From positions 38,646,154-38,710,153 of the forward strand of contig NC_084886.1 of assembly GCF_958979055.1 (NCBI RefSeq): a stretch of 64,000 bases of DNA, written 5' to 3'. Source of the stretch: Alnus glutinosa. Lineage: Eukaryota; Streptophyta; Magnoliopsida; Fagales; Betulaceae. The position numbers and the translations under genes were made by a program. This document shows, piece by piece, positions 57,577 to 64,000 of this stretch; position 1 is the first letter of the stretch; the number at the start of each line of letters is the position of its first letter. The notes beneath the pieces were generated by a model that was not told the origin of the DNA, did not search any database, and saw nothing but the letters and a program-made list of their open reading frames with translations.

Positions 57577-60500
57577 CACAAATTCCACTCTATCATGATC
57601 ATATATATATATATATATATAGTGTGTGTGTATTTTTGTTTTGGGGCTTCACTTTTTGAAAGATATGATCGATGGTGTCATAATAGTCGCCACCCCCAGC
57701 CCTTGGGCAACCTCTGGGGCGGCTGCCATCTATTTTTTTTTTTTTTTGTAAAATATTAATTATTTAAGTTTTATATATATTATAATCGACACATGTCGTT
57801 ATTTTATTGGCACTGATGGAATTTGTCAAATTTTTTTAACGGAATTTGACTTAGGGAGCGATTTGTAAATTAAGCAAATAAAACCAAAAGAATTTCTGAA
57901 TTAATTTTGATACTAGATAGAGCGATTTGTAATTTAGACCAATTTCAGAAACTAAAAGCGTAAATTTTCCAAAAATTTATACATTTTGTATTTTATTTGC
58001 ATAATTGGATGGAGTTGATTAATTTTTAGTGTAATTGTTAGCAGTTTCAGCTAAAAAAAAAAAGAAGATAAAATGACTAAGCCATTGAAATGCTCTTAGG
58101 ATGGCCCAAATTAGCCAAGACTTGCCCATGACCACACACGGTACGAGCACACAAAGAGAGACCGAAGTGGACCTCATGAGTTCTAATGATTAGTGGGGTG
58201 AAAATGATAAAGAAAATGACCTTTTAAATCATTATTTATTCGAAAAAAAATATGAAGAAAAAAAATAGATTCAAATTAAAGGATGGAAAATAATGAATTT
58301 AATTTAATAATTAAAAAAAAAAGAAAAAAAAAAATAGAGAACGTACCAAAAGGAGATAGTCGTGCACAAGCAAAGCATAGAAAGCCCATGTCCCACCGTT
58401 GAAGAAAAGAAAAAATGAGAGAAAGAAAGGCATGTACTCCACGCTCTTGCTTCTAACCACTGTTCTCTGAGAAACCACATTTACAAATTAAGCATAATAA
58501 TCTCCATCACATAATGTCTAACAAAGATACATGTTGTCCAATTGTGCCCATAAATCTTGAGTTATTGAATTAGGTATATGTATTAGATTCATTAGAGCTG
58601 AGACGCACAAAGAGGCTATTATTATTATATATTGTGCGATTACTGCTGCTGCTGCTAGGGTTATTACAGCTTTTATAATACAATTATTTACAAACCGATG
58701 TGGTAGTCCATAATTAATGAAATAATTAAACAAAACCACGTTGACCCTCAATTTTGATCTAGTTCTTGTATTCCATTTTAATTAAGTACTGTCTTAATTT
58801 AATAAATTTAAACTTGCACCAACTTGTTTTCACACAGAATTATGCCAACATAATTCATGTGTTGATCATAGGAGAGAGAGAGAGAGAGAGATTTCGTAAT
58901 TATTATGAGTCAAAATGACAGAAGAACTGCAAGCTATGGCTACTGCAAAGGAGAGTCAAGAAGTTATCAATTGCAAGTGAGAAAGCTCCACAGACGTACG
59001 GATGGGTTTTCAGTTTGATGTGATTGAAGCTATATATATATATAAAGGATTTCTTTACAAATGGCTTTTTTATTGAAATTTGCTTGTGCTGAAGAATTTC
59101 GATGGCAAATAACATGTGTTTTAACAAGCTAGGCAGCTATATGACAATATATGCCTCTTGTGTGTATGAACAGAGAAATTGTGAACAAGGGAGGCTAATA
59201 GAGTAGTTGATAGGCTAGCCAAATAAGTACACTTTCTATTATGGACGAACAAGTTTAGATGGAGGAAGCTCTCATTGTATATATTCTTAACATCGTAACT
59301 GGTAATTAAAAGTAGTTTTCAAGTTCTTTCCTATTAATTAATGAAAGATTGTTGGATTGAATTCAGGAAAAAAAAAAAAAAAAAAAAAGAGCTAGGGAAA
59401 TGAAGAAATTAAGATGTTAACTAGAGAGGTTCACAGTTATGTATGCTCATAATCAAACTTATACTTAAATTGATGAGATTTCTTAACTTGCCATGGAAAC
59501 CGAGAAAAGAGGTCAATAACCCAATTGAGAAATTAAAATGGAAACAGATGGGCTGACAAAAAAAAAAAAAAAAAAAAAAGTAAAAAACATATAAACCGAT
59601 CTTTAATTGGTACCATCATGAAAAAATCATATCCAAAAACCATAGTAATTAATTAAAAATATCTCTAAGCAAACATACAAGATCTAGTTTTAAGTATTTT
59701 ATAAAAAAGAAGAAGGCCGAGAAATGAAATTAGATCTTGACTATTGAAATGACAAATTATTTTTAAAAGAAAGGGTGAATTAAGTAAATAGAATAATATA
59801 TATGGATGATAGCTTCAAATTCTTACCATGGCGGCTAGAGGTGAGCTATACATCATAATATTTAGAACTGCACCCAATATCCCTATGGCATCAATACGTG
59901 CTTCTCCCTTCAATGCCAGCCGAGTAACTAGAATCGCTGCTGCTAGCAAGCCCACATCCAACATCCCGACAACCATGGCAATCTTAGCCTTGCATTTTTT
60001 CACAGCTAATAATTAATTCATATGCTCATAAATTCCATAATATATACTCATAATTACTAAATTGAAGTTTTTGAAATAAGAGGAGACGAAAATATCCGAT
60101 TACCCTCAACCTTTTTGGTGCATATATAAGAAATAAGGTGACGTAGACAGTCTCGACAAGGATGCCAAAACCATTAATGGTGGCCACCAGTAATTCCCCG
60201 GGCTTTATAATTCCGTAGTAAGTCCACAAGGATGAGTTTAACAATGTGCAAATGTAAGGAAGGCTCTCAAATTCCTCCGTCGACCGGCGCTTTATTATTC
60301 GCCGGAATGTCCCGCTGCATATTCACAATAACACCTTCTGATGCTTATAATTAATTATGTTAATAAAGATGGAAATGATTTAAGGATAAAAGTTCTATTC
60401 AGCTTACACAGGGGAAAGAAACATTAATACTGAGATGATGTTTCCTGCAAAAGGAGCAGCCATGAGATTAATTATCTTTTCAGCTTTATCCGACCCGTGT

Positions 60501-60642
60501 GTGCACGGTGTTCCGGGGAACTAGTCGGAATGCAGCCCCGGAAACCCCAGTTACTGAAAAATAATAAAGAAAGAACTAACATTACACAGAACAGAAATGG
60601 CTTCTCACCTATGATCCCAACGTAGAAACTCAGCACCTCCAT
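57365..60642 (-). CDS. SWEET sugar transporter, clade IV (SWEET16/17-like)
   Basis: Bidirectional sugar facilitator with seven membrane helices. SWEET16 and SWEET17 of Arabidopsis act in the vacuole membrane on fructose and glucose; applying that here is inference. Six exons on the minus strand: 60642-60609, 60444-60408, 60314-60104, 59988-59827, 58466-58347, 57544-57365, all GT-AG and in frame, giving 247 aa. Two MtN3 repeats, about 7-90 and 97-182, are joined by the linker helix. The four hinge prolines are present at 23, 43, 144 and 161, as are the sugar-site Asn71 and Asn191 and Trp175. The 60-codon last exon gives a hydrophilic tail ending LSHEIINGD. The exon plan (37, 211, 162, 120 bases) is the usual one in this family. 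The start is the first in-frame ATG, MEVLSFYVGI. Confidence 0.94.
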
Positions 60643-61739
60643 GTCAAACAAAGTACTTTTGATTTGAAGATCAGAAAGAGAAAAAGAAATTAGTATTGAT
60701 GGGTTTCTTTTAGGGGAAGAGGTGGGGATGGAAGCTAGGTTGAAAGGAAAGAAAGGGAAGCAAGTTTTAATTTCTTCCTCAGATTCTATTATAGTAAGAG
60801 TCTGAGCCTGAAAACTTTTTCAGGAGGGCCAAGGTTATGTATTGACGTAGCAAAATTCTAGCTGGCGATACACGTGATAATAATTAATACGATCAACTCC
60901 AATATTTGTGGGAGGTAAGTTTGAAGCAAGTAAGAACTATGTATCCGGGTGGTGGTTCGTATTCGTGTGTCGTAGTATAGATACAAGATATAGCTCAATT
61001 GTAACCTGATTTATTTAATTAAATGAGTTAAACTCTTCAACTTTAACCCTTTAATTTCGTGTTAAGTTTGTGTCGAGTTTACGGGTAGTATCAAAAATTG
61101 ATAGTCCTAACTATATATGACATAAGTGCGCACTTCCTATTTTACTATAATAACTATAACTTTTTGGATTAACTATACCGATGAAATAACATTGATACAT
61201 AAAAACAACACCCGTATATGGGATTGGAATGTGGAGAAGATATTTTTGAATTATGAAAAATCAATTTATAACATGTGGACGTAAAATAATATTGGGCCTA
61301 ATCTCAGTGTATCTTGGGGTAGTACACAAATTATGCACTAGTTGTATTCCTAGCATTTTCTAATTTAGTGAGGGTGAAAAACATTTGGGCGGGACATAAT
61401 GATAAGATGTTTCACCAACCTCATAATGCATGATGCATGGAAGGTTGAGGCATGAACCACATGCTTTCCCACTTGCAAATAAACTAGTTGTTTATGTGGA
61501 TTGAATTGTTTCTCTTTGGGCCCTATTCATGTACAACCTTACTTCAATTATTGCAAAATTTCAAAGCACATTGGGATGAGACTTACACAATGGGTATCAC
61601 CCCAATGTACCTTGAGGTTGTGCAATAGCTAGGGTAAAGTTGTATTTTTAGCATTTCTTTCTTTTTAGCCCACGTGTCAAACACGAGTCCCCAAATGTAA
61701 ACCCCAATGTCTACTATGAATCATAAATAAAGCTAATGA
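60643..61739. other. SWEET promoter region and spacer
   Basis: The minus-strand promoter is expected in the first few hundred bases, where CTATAATAG (about 60788) is a weak TATA candidate. No other gene. TTAACCC / GGGTTA and GTGTCGAGTTTACGGGTAGT words at 60985-61110 look like a hAT MITE fragment. Confidence 0.45.
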
Positions 61740-61796
61740 CACATAATCTCATTAATTTTTTGTTTTGTTTTTTTTTTTAAAAAATAAAAAAAAAAG

Positions 61797-62340
61797 TTTA
61801 TAAGAGTACTATTTTTGTCTTATTGAAAAAGTTTTTATGATAGTTTTTGTTTCTGGCCTTGCGGGATATTGATAATTTTTTGGTAGTTTAAGACGGCATT
61901 TGTCCCAAATAAAATTTGAAGAGACTATCAATTAAGTGTTGTTTGAAATGTGGTATGTCGACATTATCAAATAACAGAAAAGAAAAGGAAAATAAAATTA
62001 AGGAGGTGGTCAAACCACCCATGGCCATTGGAAGTGGTTGGGCCACCCCTCAAAATTTTATTGGTCGAACTACCCTGATTTTTTCATTTTTTTTTTATTA
62101 TTTATTTAATGTTTTGTTATTATTATTATTATTTTTAGTTTAATTTTTAGTTTTTCGTTTTATATATATATAAAAAAAATTAAAAAAAAAAACTCCAAAT
62201 TTATAAGAGTATTTTTATCTTGTTGAAAAAGTTTATGGTCATTTATCTTTTTGTTGGCCTTGAAGTGAATATTGACAATTTTTTTGATAATTTAAGAGTA
62301 TATTGTCCGAATTAAAAGTTTGAAAAAAATTATCAATTGG
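61797..62340. repeat. Direct duplication of a MITE-like arm
   Basis: TTATAAGAGTACTATTTTTG ... GTTTCTGGCCTTGCGGGATA ... ACTATCAATTAAG (61797-61930) returns at 62199-62340 as TTATAAGAGTATTTTTATCT ... GTTGGCCTTGAAGTGAATAT ... ATTATCAATTGG. Offset is about 402 bp. GGGGTGGC pieces follow each copy (62020-62060, 62567-62610). Confidence 0.7.
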
Positions 62341-63232
62341 ATAATAATTTGATAGAGATACATAAAGTTTTCGTTAAAATTAGCCTTTTATTCTTCCATT
62401 TTCCCCCCATTTTTCAGGATACAAGAAGCGAGGCTCCATTCATCTTGTCATATGTTTTATTAATATATTTATATTTTAATAAAAAAAAATATAGATTTAT
62501 AAAACTTGAAAAATTATTTTCTTTTTTTAAAAAAATAAGTGACTGCAAGCCGCCTATAGATCCCTTGGGGTGGCTGCGCGCCACCCCCAGCCACCTCTAG
62601 GGGTGGCAACCCAACCCTTTATATATATATATATATATCATTGTTTTATTGATGCTGACATGGCACCTAATGAAATCTATAAAAAAAAAAAATTAAACAA
62701 AATTTGACTACAAAAAGCAATTTGTGAACTAAGGCAACCACAAGAATCTTTGAATTAATTTTAATACCACAAAGAATGAATTATAATTTAAGCCAATCAC
62801 CAAAATTAATAGTGCAATTTTCCCTTTAATGACTCCGAGTTCAAACATCATCGTCCGTAAATAGTATCCACCATCACACATAATTTAGAAAAGAATAAGC
62901 GTTACAGATAATTAATACAAAAAAGTATTTTAGTGTTTTTTATTTTATTTTTTATTTAGTAAATAATCAAATCACTAGAACAAGAGATTACTAACAATAC
63001 ACATCAGCCAATGAATGCCCCATATAGACTTTAAGTGCTTTATTCAAGTCTCGCTTACTAATCATTTTGCCATAAAATTTCCATCTCATTCATTATTTAA
63101 CTTCTTGCATCATTTATCTATAGTTGGTGAAAGGAAAAAAAAAAAAAAATCAAAAAAAATAATAATAATAATAAAAGAAGAACATGTAAGGAAATTCTTA
63201 ATCAAGCGACCAATGCAACGAGCAAATTGATC
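62341..63232. other. AT-rich spacer downstream of MFP2
   Basis: No gene. Holds the MFP2 3' end, GGGGTGGC words (62567-62610), a TA repeat, and a third copy of the dispersed arm also seen at 7741 and 57785. Confidence 0.5.
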
Positions 63233-64000
63233 TTACAACCGAGATTTCGCTTGCTCCACGGGAGAACTCTGCAAGGCAAAAGTGCAAGAACCGTCAGGAG
63301 GCAATACATGTGAGCAAGGACCAGCCATACGGCTGCTATGACTCAAAATCAAGTAATTGAACTAACTCTTCAAATCAGCTACATATTTTGAAAATTTTGT
63401 GCACTAAATGGGGCCTTAATAGTCTTGTTCAACAAAATGTTGTGTACTAAATGCAGCATGAAAGTGGGGACTAGTGTGTGATTGCTCGCTTCCCGAATGA
63501 ACTTACATAAATCGGAACAAATCAGAAGAGTTTCCTAGCAGTAAATTTACAGAGGCCCTTAGCCCCACGGGAATGGATCTACTTCTTGTAAACTGTTCTT
63601 GATTTGTTTTTTGATAAGTAAAACCACTTTCATAAATAAACTGTTCTTGATTTGTACATAGCTTCATTACTATATTTAAAGGAGGGAAAGTAGAGTTGCA
63701 GATTACTCACCAGAGGAGCCCCCTTGGCAGCTCTTTCAGCCAAATAGGCACAAGGCTTGAAGAATTCTCCATACATCTTTGACCATTCCTCCAATCTCGA
63801 ATAAATGTATTTGGATCCAAGAGTATCAGCCCAGAACATAATACCTCCCCTGATCAAATGTACACCAACAGGTTTAGTCAGAATTGCGTGGAAATGGGAA
63901 CGGGAACGGGAACCTATATAAAAACAATAAAATTCACATACCTGTAAGGTGGGAAACCCATGCCCATGACAGCAGCAATGTCAAGGTCTGCTGCTTTGAC
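63233..64000 (-). CDS. MFP2: Peroxisomal fatty acid beta-oxidation multifunctional protein, C-terminal part
   Basis: Multifunctional protein that hydrates enoyl-CoA and dehydrogenates 3-hydroxyacyl-CoA in the peroxisome. Three exons are in the window: the end of one at 64000-63942 (VKAADLDIAAVMGMGFPPY), 63849-63711 (GGIMFWADTLGSKYIYSRLE onward to GAPL) and the last, 63268-63233 (SSPVEQAKSRL and stop). The joins keep frame and use GT-AG. The FPPYRGGI and FFKPCAYLAERAAKGAPL blocks belong to the C-terminal 3-hydroxyacyl-CoA dehydrogenase domain. The protein ends in SRL, a type 1 peroxisome signal; Arabidopsis MFP2 ends in SRL and AIM1 in SKL, which favours MFP2. The N-terminal hydratase part lies beyond the right edge. 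Confidence 0.93.
63589..63655 (-). mobile_element. 29-bp retroposed tail with 19-bp target duplication, in an MFP2 intron
   Basis: TAAACTGTTCTTGATTTGT occurs at 63589-63607 and 63637-63655. The 29 bp between them is on the minus strand TTTATGAAAGTGGTTTTACT followed by TATCAAAAA, the usual 3' end of plant SINEs. The long flanking repeat and A-rich end mark target-primed insertion that copied only the tail. Confidence 0.85.

Overview
The window is nuclear DNA of a flowering plant, almost certainly a eudicot and perhaps a woody rosid; the lineage below eudicot is a guess. The evidence is multi-exon genes with GT-AG introns, plant-specific families (a clade IV SWEET, a 3-ketoacyl-CoA synthase, a phylloplanin-like protein, a peroxisomal MFP2 with a PTS1 tail), AT-rich spacers, and a dense load of plant transposons. 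There is no operon logic, no CRISPR array and no convincing tRNA or rRNA gene.

Layout. 1-2585: the 5' part of a decayed Ty3/gypsy element on the minus strand (protease and Gag remnants, primer-binding site, LTR). 2586-5200: spacer with several long inverted-repeat (foldback/MITE-like) elements. 5220-7740: the 3' end of another gypsy element with polypurine tract and LTR. 8022-20290: a nested pile in which one degenerate element (about 760 bp, rich in CCGGTT words) is split by a 1.5 kb solo LTR (target duplication GTTAA), a 5.7 kb decayed copia element, and a 4.3 kb solo LTR (target duplication CCAAA). 20425-21310: a hAT-like element touching the leader of the first gene.

Genes. 21320-26840 (+): eIF2 gamma, 9 exons counting the leader exon, 464 aa, with a complete miniature TRIM retrotransposon in one intron and a 312-bp tandem duplication in another. 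27545-28903 (-): single-exon 3-ketoacyl-CoA synthase, convergent with eIF2 gamma. 35003-35889 (+): two-exon phylloplanin-like secreted protein with a MITE close upstream. 38656-38942: a promoter and first exon of an unidentified transcript. 46334-47614 (-): a Ser-rich plant-specific protein with an N-terminal Cys/His motif. 57365-60642 (-): six-exon SWEET16/17-type sugar transporter, 247 aa. 63233-64000 (-): the last three exons of peroxisomal MFP2, running off the right edge.

The genes are ordinary neighbours with no shared pathway; the nearest link is that KCS (fatty-acid elongation in the ER) and MFP2 (peroxisomal beta-oxidation) both act on acyl-CoA. The remainder, 28.9-34.4, 35.9-46.3, 47.6-57.3 and 60.6-63.2 kb, is spacer holding LINE, SINE, TRIM, MITE and microsatellite remnants. 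No wholly new protein system is visible. The most unusual structures are repeat-based: a GC-rich 34-bp palindromic tandem repeat inside an inverted-repeat element (56.0-56.8 kb), a long perfect-looking hairpin at 48.7 kb, and a 29-bp retroposed tail with a 19-bp target duplication in the last MFP2 intron. All exon borders and repeat borders were read by eye.
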